DNA of 64,000 nt from Episyrphus balteatus (GCF_945859705.1 NW_026605120.1:1-64000); one strand, 5' to 3'; positions 49,294-63,392 are shown, counted from the first letter of the stretch. Numbers and translations are program-made. Notes: generated from the letters alone by a model not told the origin.

Positions 49294-51617
49294 AGTTTTT
49301 ATGCCAAATTTTTATCCAATGCGAAGGGGAATGAATAGCAGAGTACAAAAATGTATATTTTAAAAGTTTTGGATGCGTAGTTTTGATTTTATGGGATTTT
49401 GAATTTTGCAAAGTTTGACCCCAAAAAAACGCTGTTTAACGGAGTTATAGCCGTTTTTGTGAAAAAATATGATATTTTTTCAATGTGAACGTTTTTATGC
49501 CAAATTTTTATCCAATGCGAAGGGGAATGAATAGCAGAGTACAAAAATGTATATTTTATAAGTTTTGGATGCGTAGTTTTGATTTTATGGGATTTTGAAT
49601 TTTGCAAAGTTTGACCCCAAAAAAACGCTATTTAACGGAGTTATGGCCGTTTTTGTGAAAAAATATGATATTTTTTCAATGTGAAAGTTTTTATGCCAAA
49701 TTTTTATCCAATGCGAAGGGGAATGAATAGCAGAGTACAAAAATGTATATTTTATAAGTTTTGGATGCGTAGTTTTGATTTTATGTAATTTTGAATTTTG
49801 CAAAGTTTTTATGCCAAATTTTTATCCAATGCGAAGGGGAATGAATAGCAGAGTCCAAAAATGTATATTTTATAAGTTTTGGATGCGTAGTTTTGATTTT
49901 ATGGGATTTTGAATTTTGCAAAGTTTGACCCCAAAAAAACGTGAACGTTTTTATGCCAAATTTTTATCCAATGCGAAGGGGAATGAATAGCAGAGTACAA
50001 AAATGTATATTTTATAAGTTTTGGATGCGTAGTTTTGATTTTATGGGATTTTGAATTTTGCAAAGTTTGACCCCAAAAAAACGCTGTTTAACGGAGTTAT
50101 GGCCGTTTTTGTGAAAAAATATGATATTTTTTCAATGTGAACGTTTTTATGCCAAATTTTTATCCAATGCGAAGGGGAATGAATAGCAGAGTACAAAAAT
50201 GTATATTTTATAAGTTTTGGATGCGTAGTTTTGATTTTATGGGATTTTGAATTTTGCAAAGTTTGACCCCAAAAAAACGCTGTTTAACGGAGTTATGGCC
50301 GTTTTTGTGAAAAAATATGATATTTTTTCAATGTGAAAGTTCTTATGCCAAATTTTTATCCAATGCGAAGGGGAATGAATAGCAGAGTACAAAAATGTAT
50401 ATTTTATAAGTTTTGGATGCGTAGTTTTGATTTTATGTAATTTTGAATTTTGCAAAGTTTTTATGCCAAATTTTTATCCAATGCGAAGGGGAATGAATAG
50501 CAGAGTACAAAAATGTATATTTTAAAAGTTTTGGATGCGTAGTTTTGATTTTATGGGATTTTGAATTTTGCAAAGTTTGACCCCAAAAAAACGCTGTTTA
50601 ACGGAGTTATAGCCGTTTTTGTGAAAAAATATGATATTTTTTCAATGTGAACGTTTTTATGCCAAATTTTTATCCAATGCGAAGGGGAATGAATAGCAGA
50701 GTACAAAAATGTATATTTTATAAGTTTTGGATGCGTAGTTTTGATTTTATGGGATTTTGAATTTTGCAAAGTTTGACCCCAAAAAAACGCTATTTAACGG
50801 AGTTATGGCCGTTTTTGTGAAAAAATATGATATTTTTTCAATGTGAAAGTTTTTATGCCAAATTTTTATCCAATGCGAAGGGGAATGAATAGCAGAGTAC
50901 AAAAATGTATATTTTATAAGTTTTGGATGCGTAGTTTTGATTTTATGTAATTTTGAATTTTGCAAAGTTTTTATGCCAAATTTTTATCCAATGCGAAGGG
51001 GAATGAATAGCAGAGTACAAAAATGTATATTTTATAAGTTTTGGATGCGTAGTTTTGATTTTATGGGATTTTGAATTTTGCAAAGTTTGACCCCAAAAAA
51101 ACGTGAACGTTTTTATGCCAAATTTTTATCCAATGCGAAGGGGAATGAATAGCAGAGTACAAAAATGTATATTTTATAAGTTTTGGATGCGTAGTTTTGA
51201 TTTTATGGGATTTTGAATTTTGCAAAGTTTGACCCCAAAAAAACGCTGTTTAACGGAGTTATGGCCGTTTTTGTGAAAAAATATGATATTTTTTCAATGT
51301 GAACGTTTTTATGCCAAATTTTTATCCAATGCGAAGGGGAATGAATAGCAGAGTACAAAAATGTATATTTTATAAGTTTTGGATGCGTAGTTTTGATTTT
51401 ATGGGATTTTGAATTTTGCAAAGTTTGACCCCAAAAAAACGCTGTTTAACGGAGTTATGGCCGTTTTTGTGAAAAAATATGATATTTTTTCAATGTGAAA
51501 GTTTTTATGCCAAATTTTTATCCAATGCGAAGGGGAATGAATAGCAGAGTACAAAAATGTATATTTTATAAGTTTTGGATGCGTAGTTTTGATTTTATGT
51601 AATTTTGAATTTTGCAA
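49294..51617 (+). repeat. 1162-bp higher-order unit, two tandem copies
   Basis: TTTTATGTAATTTTG markers fall at about 49275, 49785, 50437, 50947 and 51599, that is alternating spacings of 510 and 652 bp. 510 is 118 plus two monomers, and 652 is 118 plus 142 plus two monomers. The alternation gives two complete 1162-bp units. A variant AAAATGTATATTTTAAAAG follows the first marker of each. Confidence 0.8.
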
Positions 51618-53641
51618 AGTTTTTATGCCAAATTTTTATCCAATGCGAAGGGGAATGAATAGCAGAGTCCAAAAATGTATATTTTATAAGTTTTGGATGC
51701 GTAGTTTTGATTTTATAGGATTTTGAATTTTGCAAAGTTTGACCCCAAAAAAACGTGAACGTTTTTATGCCAAATTTTTATCCAATGCGAAGGGGAATGA
51801 ATAGCAGAGTACAAAAATGTATATTTTATAAGTTTTGGATGCGTAGTTTTGATTTTATGGGATTTTGAATTTTGCAAAGTTTGACCCCAAAAAAACGCTG
51901 TTTAACGGAGTTATGGCCGTTTTTGTGAAAAAATATGATATTTTTTCAATGTGAAAGTTCTTATGCCAAATTTTTATCCAATGCGAAGGGGAATGAATAG
52001 CAGAGTACAAAAATGTATATTTTATAAGTTTTGGATGCGTAGTTTTGATTTTATGGGATTTTGAATTTTGCAAAGTTTGACCCCAAAAAAACGCTATTTA
52101 ACGGAGTTATGGCCGTTTTTGTGAAAAAATATGATATTTTTTCAATGTGAAAGTTTTTATGCCAAATTTTTATCCAATGCGAAGGGGAATGAATAGCAGA
52201 GTACAAAAATGTATATTTTATAAGTTTTGGATGTGTAGCTTTGATTTAATGGGATTTTTAATTTTGCAAAGTTTGACCCCAAAAAAACGCTGTTTAACGG
52301 AGTTATGGCCGTTTTTGTGAAAAAATATGATATTTTTTCAATGTGAACGTTTTTATGCCAAATTTTTATCCAATGCGAAGGGGAATGAATAGCAGAGTAC
52401 AAAAATGTATATTTTATAAGTTTTGGATGCGTAGTTTTGATTTTATGGGATTTTGAATTTTGCAAAGTTTGACCCCAAAAAAACGCTGTTTAACGGAGTT
52501 ATGGCCGTTTTTGTGAAAAAATATGATATTTTTTCAATGTGAAAGTTCTTATGCCAAATTTTTATCCAATGCGAAGGGGAATGAATAGCAGAGTACAAAA
52601 ATGTATATTTTATAAGTTTTGGATGCGTAGTTTTGATTTTATGGGATTTTGAATTTTGCAAAGTTTGACCCCAAAAAAACGCTGTTTAACGGAGTTATGG
52701 CCGTTTTTGTGAAAAAATATGATATTTTTTCAATGTGAACGTTTTTATGCCAAATTTTTATCCAATGCGAAGGGGAATGAATAGCAGAGTACAAAAATGT
52801 ATATTTTATAAGTTTTGGATGCGTAGTTTTGATTTTATGGGATTTTGAATTTTGCAAAGTTTGACCCCAAAAAAACGCTATTTAACGGAGTTATGGCCGT
52901 TTTTGTGAAAAAATATGATATTTTTTCAATGTGAAAGTTTTTATGCCAAATTTTTATCCAATGCGAAGGGGAATGAATAGCAGAGTACAAAAATGTATAT
53001 TTTATAAGTTTTGGATGCGTAGTTTTGATTTTATGGGATTTTGAATTTTGCAAAGTTTGACCCCAAAAAAACGCTGTTTAACGGAGTTATGGCCGTTTTT
53101 GTGAAAAAATATGATATTTTTTCAATGTGAAAGTTCTTATGCCAAATTTTTATCCAATGCGAAGGGGAATGAATAGCAGAGTACAAAAATGTATATTTTA
53201 TAAGTTTTGGATGCGTAGTTTTGATTTTATGGGATTTTGAATTTTGCAAAGTTTGACCCCAAAAAAACGCTGTTTAACGGAGTTATGGCCGTTTTTGTGA
53301 AAAAATATGATATTTTTTCAATGTGAAAGTTTTTATGCCAAATTTTTATCCAATGCGAAGGGGAATGAATAGCAGAGTACAAAAATGTATATTTTATAAG
53401 TTTTGGATGCGTAGTTTTGATTTTATGGGATTTTGAATTTTGCAAAGTTTGACCCCAAAAAAACGCTGTTTAACGGAGTTATGGCCGTTTTTGTGAAAAA
53501 ATATGATATTTTTTCAATGTGAAAGTTCTTATGCCAAATTTTTATCCAATGCGAAGGGGAATGAATAGCAGAGTACAAAAATGTATATTTTATAAGTTTT
53601 GGATGCGTAGTTTTGATTTTATGTAATTTTGAATTTTGCAA

Positions 53642-54347
53642 AGTTTTTATGCCAAATTTTTATCCAATGCGAAGGGGAATGAATAGCAGAGTACAAAAAT
53701 GTATATTTTAAAAGTTTTGGATGCGTAGTTTTGATTTTATGGGATTTTGAATTTTGCAAAGTTTGACCCCAAAAAAACGCTGTTTAACGGAGTTATGGCC
53801 GTTTTTGTGAAAAAATATGATATTTTTTCAATGTGAACGTTTTTATGCCAAATTTTTATCCAATGCGAAGGGGAATGAATAGCAGAGTACAAAAATGTAT
53901 ATTTTATAAGTTTTGGATGCGTAGTTTTGATTTTATGGGATTTTGAATTTTGCAAAGTTTGACCCCAAAAAAACGCTATTTAACGGAGTTATGGCCGTTT
54001 TTGTGAAAAAATATGATATTTTTTCAATGTGAAAGTTTTTATGCCAAATTTTTATCCAATGCGAAGGGGAATGAATAGCAGAGTACAAAAATGTATATTT
54101 TATAAGTTTTGGATGCGTAGTTTTGATTTTATGGGATTTTGAATTTTGCAAAGTTTGACCCCAAAAAAACGCTGTTTAACGGAGTTATGGCCGTTTTTGT
54201 GAAAAAATATGATATTTTTTCAATGTGAAAGTTCTTATGCCAAATTTTTATCCAATGCGAAGGGGAATGAATAGCAGAGTACAAAAATGTATATTTTATA
54301 AGTTTTGGATGCGTAGTTTTGATTTTATGTAATTTTGAATTTTGCAA
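53642..54347 (+). repeat. 706-bp higher-order unit (118-bp monomer plus three full monomers)
   Basis: The distance between successive TTTTATGTAATTTTG markers is 706 bp, equal to 118 plus three times 196. The same unit occurs in tandem at 59131-60542. Confidence 0.75.
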
Positions 54348-54539
54348 AGTTTTTATGCCAAATTTTTATCCAATGCGAAGGGGAATGAATAGCAGAGTAC
54401 AAAAATGTATATTTTATAAGTTTTGGATGCGTAGTTTTGATTTTATGGGATTTTGAATTTTGCAAAGTTTGACCCCAAAAAAACGCTGTTTAACGGAGTT
54501 ATGGCCGTTTTTGTGAAAAAATATGATATTTTTTCAATG

Positions 54540-57410
54540 TGAAAGTTCTTATGCCAAATTTTTATCCAATGTGAAGGGGAATGAATAGCAGAGTACAAAA
54601 ATGTATATTTTATAAGTTTTGGATGCGTAGTTTTGATTTTATGGGATTTTGAATTTTGCAAAGTTTGACCCCAAAAAAACGCTGTTTAACGGAGTTATGG
54701 CCGTTTTTGTGAAAAAATATGATATTTTTTCAATGTGAAAGTTCTTATGCCAAATTTTTATCCAATGTGAAGGGGAATGAATAGCAGAGTACAAAAATGT
54801 ATATTTTATAAGTTTTGGATGCGTAGTTTTGATTTTATGGGATTTTGAATTTTGCAAAGTTTGACCCCAAAAAAAACGCTGTTTAACGGAGTTATGGCCG
54901 TTTTTGTGAAAAAATATGATATTTTTTCAATGTGAAAGTTCTTATGCCAAATTTTTATCCAATGTGAAGGGGAATGAATAGCAGAGTACAAAAATGTATA
55001 TTTTATAAGTTTTGGATGCGTAGTTTTGATTTTATGGGATTTTGAATTTTGCAAAGTTTGACCCCAAAAAAACGCTGTTTAACGGAGTTATGGCCGTTTT
55101 TGTGAAAAAATATGATATTTTTTCAATGTGAAAGTTCTTATGCCAAATTTTTATCCAATGTGAAGGGGAATGAATAGCAGAGTACAAAAATGTATATTTT
55201 ATAAGTTTTGGATGCGTAGTTTTGATTTTATGGGATTTTGAATTTTGCAAAGTTTGACCCCAAAAAAACGCTGTTTAACGGAGTTATGGCCGTTTTTGTG
55301 AAAAAATATGATATTTTTTCAATGTGAAAGTTCTTATGCCAAATTTTTATCCAATGTGAAGGGGAATGAATAGCAGAGTACAAAAATGTATATTTTATAA
55401 GTTTTGGATGCGTAGTTTTGATTTTATGGGATTTTGAATTTTGCAAAGTTTGACAACAAAAAAACGCTGTTTAACGGAGTTATGGCCGTTTTTGTGAAAA
55501 AATATGATATTTTTTCAATGTGAACGTTTTTATGCCAAATTTTTATCCAATGCGAAGGGGAATGAATAGCAGAGTACAAAAATGTATATTTTATAAGTTT
55601 TGGATGCGTAGTTTTGATTTTATGGGATTTTGAATTTTGCAAAGTTTGACAACAAAAAAACGCTGTTTAACGGAGTTATGGCCGTTTTTGTGAAAAAATA
55701 TGATATTTTTTCAATGTGAAAGTTCTTATGCCAAAATTTTATCCAATGTGAAGGGGAATGAATAGCAGAGTACAAAAATGTATATTTTATAAGTTTTGGA
55801 TGCGTAGTTTTGATTTTATGGGATTTTGAATTTTGCAAAGTTTGACAACAAAAAAACGCTGTTTAACGGAGTTATGGCCGTTTTTGTCAAAAAATATGAT
55901 ATTTTTTCAATGTGAACGTTTTTATGCCAAATTTTTATCCAATGCGAAGGGGAATGAATAGCAGAGTACAAAAATGTATATTTTATAAGTTTTGGATGCG
56001 TAGTTTTGATTTTATGGGATTTTGAATTTTGCAAAGTTTGACCCCAAAAAAACGCTGTTTAACGGAGTTATGGCCGTTTTTGTGAAAAAATATGATATTT
56101 TTTCAATGTGAAAGTTCTTATGCCAAATTTTTATCCAATGTGAAGGGGAATGAATAGCAGAGTACAAAAATGTATATTTTATAAGTTTTGGATGCGTAGT
56201 TTTGATTTTATGGGATTTTGAATTTTGCAAAGTTTGACCCCAAAAAAACGCTGTTTAACGGAGTTATGGCCGTTTTTGTGAAAAAATATGATATTTTTTC
56301 AATGTGAAAGTTCTTATGCCAAATTTTTATCCAATGTGAAGGGGAATGAATAGCAGAGTACAAAAATGTATATTTTATAAGTTTTGGATGCGTAGTTTTG
56401 ATTTTATGGGATTTTGAATTTTGCAAAGTTTGACAACAAAAAAACGCTGTTTAACGGAGTTATGGCCGTTTTTGTCAAAAAATATGATATTTTTTCAATG
56501 TGAACGTTTTTATGCCAAATTTTTATCCAATGCGAAGGGGAATGAATAGCAGAGTACAAAAATGTATATTTTATAAGTTTTGGATGCGTAGTTTTGATTT
56601 TATGGGATTTTGAATTTTGCAAAGTTTGACCCCAAAAAAACGCTGTTTAACGGAGTTATGGCCGTTTTTGTGAAAAAATATGATATTTTTTCAATGTGAA
56701 AGTTCTTATGCCAAATTTTTATCCAATGCGAAGGGGAATGAATAGCAGAGTACAAAAATGTATATTTTATAAGTTTTGGATGCGTAGTTTTGATTTTATG
56801 GGATTTTGAATTTTGCAAAGTTTGACAACAAAAAAACGCTGTTTAACGGAGTTATGGCCGTTTTTGTCAAAAAATATGATATTTTTTCAATGTGAACGTT
56901 TTTATGCTAAATTTTTATCCAATGCGAAGGGGAATGAATAGCAGAGTACAAAAATGTATATTTTATAAGTTTTGGATGCGTAGTTTTGATTTTATGGGAT
57001 TTTGAATTTTGCAAAGTTTGACCCCAAAAAAACGCTGTTTAACGGAGTTATGGCCGTTTTTGTGAAAAAATATGATATTTTTTCAATGTGAAAGTTCTTA
57101 TGCCAAATTTTTATCCAATGTGAAGGGGAATGAATAGCAGAGTACAAAAATGTATATTTTATAAGTTTTGGATGCGTAGTTTTGATTTTATGGGATTTTG
57201 AATTTTGCAAAGTTTGACAACAAAAAAACGCTGTTTAACGGAGTTATGGCCGTTTTTGTCAAAAAATATGATATTTTTTCAATGTGAACGTTTTTATGCC
57301 AAATTTTTATCCAATGCGAAGGGGAATGAATAGCAGAGTACAAAAATGTATATTTTATAAGTTTTGGATGCGTAGTTTTGATTTTATGGGATTTTGAATT
57401 TTGCAAAGTT
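54540..57410 (+). repeat. Local domain of GTGAAGG and GACAAC satellite variants
   Basis: Monomers here carry AAAGTTCTTATGCC with CAATGTGAAGG, interleaved with monomers bearing GACAACAAAAAAACG (about 55452, 55648, 55844, 56432, 56824, 57216) and often GTCAAAAAATATG for GTGAAAAAATATG. The spacings are multiples of 196 bp, including 588 and 392. This is a private, recently homogenised stretch. Confidence 0.7.
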
Positions 57411-58080
57411 TGACCCCAAAAAAACGCTATTTGACGGAGTTATGGCCGTTTTTGTGAAAAAATATGATATTTTTTCAATGTGAAAGTTTTTATGCTAAAT
57501 TTTTATCCAATGCGAAGGGGAATGAATAGCAGAGTACAAAAATGTATATTTTATAAGTTTTGGATGCGTAGTTTTGATTTTATGGGATTTTGAATTTTGC
57601 AAAGTTTGACCCCAAAAAAACGCTATTTGACGGAGTTATGGACGTTTTTGTGAAAAAATATGATATTTTTTCAATGTGAAAGTTTTTATGCTAAATTTTT
57701 ATCCAATGCGAAGGGGAATGAATAGCAGAGTACAAAAATGTATATTTTATAAGTTTTGGATGCGTAGTTTTGATTTTATGGGATTTTGAATTTTGCAAAG
57801 TTTGACCCCAAAAAAACGCTGTTTAACGGAGTTATGGCCGTTTTTGTGAAAAAATATGATATTTTTTCAATGTGAAAGTTTTTATGCCAAATTTTTATCC
57901 AATGCGAAGGGGAATGAATAGCAGAGTACAAAAATGTATATTTTGTAAGTTTTGGATGCGTAGTTTTGATTTTATGGGATTTTGAATTTTGCAAAGTTTG
58001 ACCCCAAAAAAACTCTGTTTAACGGAGTTATGGCCGTTTTTGTGAAAAAATATGATATTTTTTCAATGTGAACGTTTTTA

Positions 58081-58126
58081 TGCCAAAAATGTATATTTTA
58101 TAAGTTTTGGATGCGTAGTTTTGATT
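58081..58126 (+). repeat. 155-bp deletion monomer
   Basis: TTTTTATGCCAAA runs straight into AAATGTATATTTTATAAG, losing 41 bp, including TTTTTATCC...GCAGAGTA. The parental ends share CAAA, again a microhomology junction. Seen once. Confidence 0.7.
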
Positions 58127-59130
58127 TTATGGGATTTTGAATTTTGCAAAGTTTGACCCCAAAAAAACGCTGTTTAACGGAGTTATGGCCGTTTTTGTGA
58201 AAAAATATGATATTTTTTCAATGTGAAAGTTCTTATGCCAAATTTTTATCCAATGCGAAGGGGAATGAATAGCAGAGTACAAAAATGTATATTTTATAAG
58301 TTTTGGATGCGTAGTTTTGATTTTATGGGATTTTGAATTTTGCAAAGTTTGACCCCAAAAAAACGCTGTTTAACGGAGTTATGGCCGTTTTTGTGAAAAA
58401 AATATGATATTTTTTCAATGTGAACGTTTTTATGCCAAATTTTTATCCAATGCGAAGGGGAATGAATAGCAGAGTACAAAAATGTATATTTTATAAGTTT
58501 TGGATGCGTAGTTTTGATTTTATGGGATTTTGAATTTTGCAAAGTTTGACCCCAAAAAAACGCTGTTTAACGGAGTTATGGCCGTTTTTGTGAAAAAATA
58601 TGATATTTTTTCAATGTGAAAGTTCTTATGCCAAATTTTTATCCAATGCGAAGGGGAATGAATAGCAGAGTACAAAAATGTATATTTTATAAGTTTTGGA
58701 TGCGTAGTTTTGATTTTATGGGATTTTGAATTTTGCAAAGTTTGACCCCAAAAAAACGCTGTTTAACGGAGTTATGGCCGTTTTTGTGAAAAAATATGAT
58801 ATTTTTTCAATGTGAAAGTTTTTATGCCAAATTTTTATCCAATGCGAAGGGGAATGAATAGCAGAGTACAAAAATGTATATTTTATAAGTTTTGGATGCG
58901 TAGTTTTGATTTTATGGGATTTTGAATTTTGCAAAGTTTGACCCCAAAAAAACGCTGTTTAACGGAGTTATGGCCGTTTTTGTGAAAAAATATGATATTT
59001 TTTCAATGTGAAAGTTCTTATGCCAAATTTTTATCCAATGCGAAGGGGAATGAATAGCAGAGTACAAAAATGTATATTTTATAAGTTTTGGATGCGTAGT
59101 TTTGATTTTATGTAATTTTGAATTTTGCAA

Positions 59131-61213
59131 AGTTTTTATGCCAAATTTTTATCCAATGCGAAGGGGAATGAATAGCAGAGTACAAAAATGTATATTTTAA
59201 AAGTTTTGGATGCGTAGTTTTGATTTTATGGGATTTTGAATTTTGCAAAGTTTGACCCCAAAAAAACGCTATTTAACGGAGTTATGGCCGTTTTTGTGAA
59301 AAAATATGATATTTTTTCAATGTGAAAGTTTTTATGCCAAATTTTTATCCAATGCGAAGCGGAATGAATAGCAGAGTACAAAAATGTATATTTTATAAGT
59401 TTTGGATGCGTAGTTTTGATTTTATGGGATTTTGAATTTTGCAAAGTTTGACCCCAAAAAAACGCTATTTAACGGAGTTATGGCCGTTTTTGTGAAAAAA
59501 TATGATATTTTTTCAATGTGAAAGTTCTTATGCCAAATTTTTATCCAATGCGAAGGGGAATGAATAGCAGAGTACAAAAATGTATATTTTATAAGTTTTG
59601 GATGCGTAGTTTTGATTTTATGGGATTTTGAATTTTGCAAAGTTTGACCCCAAAAAAACGCTGTTTAACGGAGTTATGGCCGTTTTTGTGAAAAAATATG
59701 ATATTTTTTCAATGTGAAAGTTCTTATGCCAAATTTTTATCCAATGCGAAGGGGAATGAATAGCAGAGTACAAAAATGTATATTTTATAAGTTTTGGATG
59801 CGTAGTTTTGATTTTATGTAATTTTGAATTTTGCAAAGTTTTTATGCCAAATTTTTATCCAATGCGAAGGGGAATGAATAGCAGAGTACAAAAATGTATA
59901 TTTTAAAAGTTTTGGATGCGTAGTTTTGATTTTATGGGATTTTGAATTTTGCAAAGTTTGACCCCAAAAAAACGCTGTTTAACGGAGTTATGGCCGTTTT
60001 TGTGAAAAAATATGATATTTTTTCAATGTGAACGTTTTTATGCCAAATTTTTATCCAATGCGAAGGGGAATGAATAGCAGAGTACAAAAATGTATATTTT
60101 ATAAGTTTTGGATGCGTAGTTTTGATTTTATGGGATTTTGAATTTTGCAAAGTTTGACCCCAAAAAAACGCTATTTAACGGAGTTATGGCCGTTTTTGTG
60201 AAAAAATATGATATTTTTTCAATGTGAAAGTTCTTATGCCAAATTTTTATCCAATGCGAAGGGGAATGAATAGCAGAGTACAAAAATGTATATTTTATAA
60301 GTTTTGGATGCGTAGTTTTGATTTTATGGGATTTTGAATTTTGCAAAGTTTGACCCCAAAAAAACGCTGTTTAACGGAGTTATGGCCGTTTTTGTGAAAA
60401 AATATGATATTTTTTCAATGTGAAAGTTCTTATGCCAAATTTTTATCCAATGCGAAGGGGAATGAATAGCAGAGTACAAAAATGTATATTTTATAAGTTT
60501 TGGATGCGTAGTTTTGATTTTATGTAATTTTGAATTTTGCAAAGTTTTTATGCCAAATTTTTATCCAATGCGAAGGGGAATGAATAGCAGAGTACAAAAA
60601 TGTATATTTTAAAAGTTTTGGATGCGTAGTTTTGATTTTATGGGATTTTGATTTTGAGTTATGGCCGTTTTTGTGAAAAAATATGATATTTTTTCAATGT
60701 GAACGTTTTTATGCCAAATTTTTATCCAATGCGAAGGGGAATGAATAGCAGAGTACAAAAATGTATATTTTATAAGTTTTGGATGCGTAGTTTTGATTTT
60801 ATGGGATTTTGAATTTTGCAAAGTTTGACCCCAAAAAAACGCTATTTAACGGAGTTATGGCCGTTTTTGTGAAAAAATATGATATTTTTTCAATGTGAAA
60901 GTTTTTATGCCAAATTTTTATCCAATGCGAAGCGGAATGAATAGCAGAGTACAAAAATGTATATTTTATAAGTTTTGGATGCGTAGTTTTGATTTTATGG
61001 GATTTTGAATTTTGCAAAGTTTGACCCCAAAAAAACGCTGTTTAACGGAGTTATGGCCGTTTTTGTGAAAAAATATGATATTTTTTCAATGTGAAAGTTC
61101 TTATGCCAAATTTTTATCCAATGCGAAGGGGAATGAATAGCAGAGTACAAAAATGTATATTTTATAAGTTTTGGATGCGTAGTTTTGATTTTATGTAATT
61201 TTGAATTTTGCAA
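59131..61213 (+). repeat. 706-bp higher-order unit, two full copies and one 671-bp copy
   Basis: Markers at about 59112, 59818, 60524 and 61195 give spacings of 706, 706 and 671 bp. The third unit is short because GGGATTTTGATTTTGAGTTATGG at about 60645-60662 has lost 35 bp. Confidence 0.75.
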
Positions 61214-62084
61214 AGTTTTTATGCCAAATTTTTATCCAATGCGAAGGGGAATGAATAGCAGAGTACAAAAATGTATATTTTAAAAGTTTTGGATGCGTAG
61301 TTTTGATTTTATGGGATTTTGAATTTTGCAAAGTTTGACCCCAAAAAAACGCTGTTTAACGGAGTTATGGCCGTTTTTGTGAAAAAATATGATATTTTTT
61401 CAATGTGAACGTTTTTATGCCAAATTTTTATCCAATGCGAAGGGGAATGAATAGCAGAGTACAAAAATGTATATTTTATAAGTTTTGGATGCGTAGTTTT
61501 GATTTTATGGGATTTTGAATTTTGCAAAGTTTGACCCCAAAAAAACGCTGTTTAACGGAGTTATGGCCGTTTTTGTGAAAAAATATGATATTTTTTCAAT
61601 GTGAAAGTTTTTATGCCAAATTTTTATCCAATGCGAAGGGGAATGAATAGCAGAGTACAAAAATGTATATTTTATAAGTTTTGGATGAGTAGTTTTGATT
61701 TTATGGGATTTTGAATTTTGCAAAGTTTGACCCCAAAAAAACGCTGTTTAACGGAGTTATGGCCGTTTTTGTGAAAAAATTTGATATTTTTTCAATGTGA
61801 AAGTTCTTATGCCAAATTTTTATCCAATGCGAAGGGGAATGAATAGCAGAGTACAAAAATGTATATTTTATAAGTTTTGGATGCGTAGTTTTGATTTTAT
61901 GGGATTTTGAATTTTGCAAAGTTTGACCCCAAAAAAATGCTGTTTAACGGAGTTATGGCCGTTTTTGTGAAAAAATATGATATTTTTTCAATGTGAAAGT
62001 TTTTATGCCAAATTTTTATCCAATGCGAAGGGGAATGAATAGCAGAGTACAAAAATGTATATTTTATAAGTTTTGGATGCGTAG

Positions 62085-63392
62085 CAGGGATGGGACTTTG
62101 CTGCAATTGCAGTAGATCTACTGCATTTTCTTCAAGAAACAAATCTACTGCCTTTAAATAAAATCTACTGCACTTTTTGCTTTACAAAAAAAAAAAAAAA
62201 TATCAGCCTATTGTGAGTTTCATGTGAACAAGATTTCACCCGAAAAAAATTTAATTTTACTTTTATTTCTATTATGAGTTCCGTGAGGAAAGTTGTTGAC
62301 GTTCAGAAAACTCCCCGTATTTTGTTCAGGTAATGTGCGAGGTAGTGTTTGCCAGAGCCTGCTATTTATCGCCAAACAAGCTCCTTGAACATTTCACCCG
62401 CTACTTAAAATTTTGATTTCCGATTTATCAGAATTTGGCCTTTTAATTTTGAACTTGGCGACTTAAGGCTCCTTTGAAATCAAAGCATTTTACAACAAAA
62501 ATTTATTAAAGATGTGAACAGAGATAACCAATTTGCATACACTATTCATTATTGACTACTACTAATTTAATTTCATGCCCGTCGATGAGCATAAAAACCA
62601 TAATATACAAATAGGTATCAAATAGGCATGAAAAAAAAAATTTTACTTGAGGTCTAATATGCAAAATTTTTCAGAAAATTAAAAAAAAAATCAAAAATCT
62701 CATAGCAAAACAAAACTATATGCGTTTTTTATGCCATATTTTAAAAAGGCTATTTTTGGCTCCAAGATTTTTCAAAATCGGCTCCTTGCTTCTAAAATAT
62801 TCTGGCAACACTCTGCGAGGTAGTCGACAGATCTCTTCTCACTTAAAATTTAGTGGCGAACAAAGAACTAGTTTTGCCGTTATTAAAATTCCATGCGAAC
62901 AAAAATGCTTCGTGTGGAAAATTTCCACAAAATTTGTTTGATCGTTCTTCTGAATGCAGTCAATCTCACCACCACTTTTTGAAAAAGTACAGAAGTGAAA
63001 ATATTTTTTTTCTGGCTAGCGCAATTGTTTTGTTGAAAAGAGTATACAAATTGTTTATTAGACCAAAAAGTAAGCTTTCTTCATCATTTGTTTTAATTTT
63101 TCAACCCGAAAAACTATAGAAAAATGTGTTTGAAAATTTTCACTTTTGTACTTTTTCACTTTTTGAGCCAATGTAGTTAAGCCTTAATACGTAACGTGTG
63201 TTTTTACGTATAATTAATACAAAAATGCATAAATTTTTGTTTTTGTCCGTTTTTGTTATATTTTCTAATGTTTAGTTTTTGTTATTTTTTATGAAATTCT
63301 AAAAATATAAAAATCTACTGCGATAAAAATGAATCTACTGCGTTTTTTGTTCAAATCTACTTCGACATTTTTTTCAAAAAGTCCCATCCCTG
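62085..63392. mobile_element. Non-autonomous hAT element 2 (1308 bp)
   Basis: The element is flanked by a perfect 8-bp duplication of satellite sequence, ATGCGTAG (62077-62084 and 63393-63400), which fits the hAT preference nTnnnnAn. The termini CAGGGATGGGACTTT and AAAGTCCCATCCCTG are perfect 15-bp inverted repeats. TCTACTGC motifs lie near both ends in the same orientation (about 62117, 62143, 62164 and about 63314, 63333). The left end also has a perfect 18-bp palindrome centred on AGATCT (62108-62125). Overlapping open frames of 73 and 88 codons at 62720-63119 show no transposase motif. Excising it restores an exact monomer. Confidence 0.92.

Larger units (their letters stand above)
26029..62084 (+). 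repeat. 196-bp satellite array, block C (about 185 monomers)
   Basis: Uninterrupted array in the same orientation and of the same family as blocks A and B. Variant composition changes along it. GATATTTTTTTAATG monomers are common at 27.3-29.0 kb and standard/GAAAG mixtures at 29-44 kb. GAAAGTTCTTATGCC monomers and GCTATTTAACGG monomers dominate from about 44.7 kb, and GACAACAAAAAAACG monomers occur at 55.4-57.2 kb. Deletion monomers of 118, 142, 155 and 168 bp are interspersed. No gene, other transposon or RNA gene was seen inside. Confidence 0.97.

Noticed and set aside
62720..63119. Open frames of 73 and 88 codons in hAT element 2 as a transposase fragment
   Set aside because: Neither shows a zinc-finger, DDE or hAT dimerisation motif, and they overlap each other in different frames.
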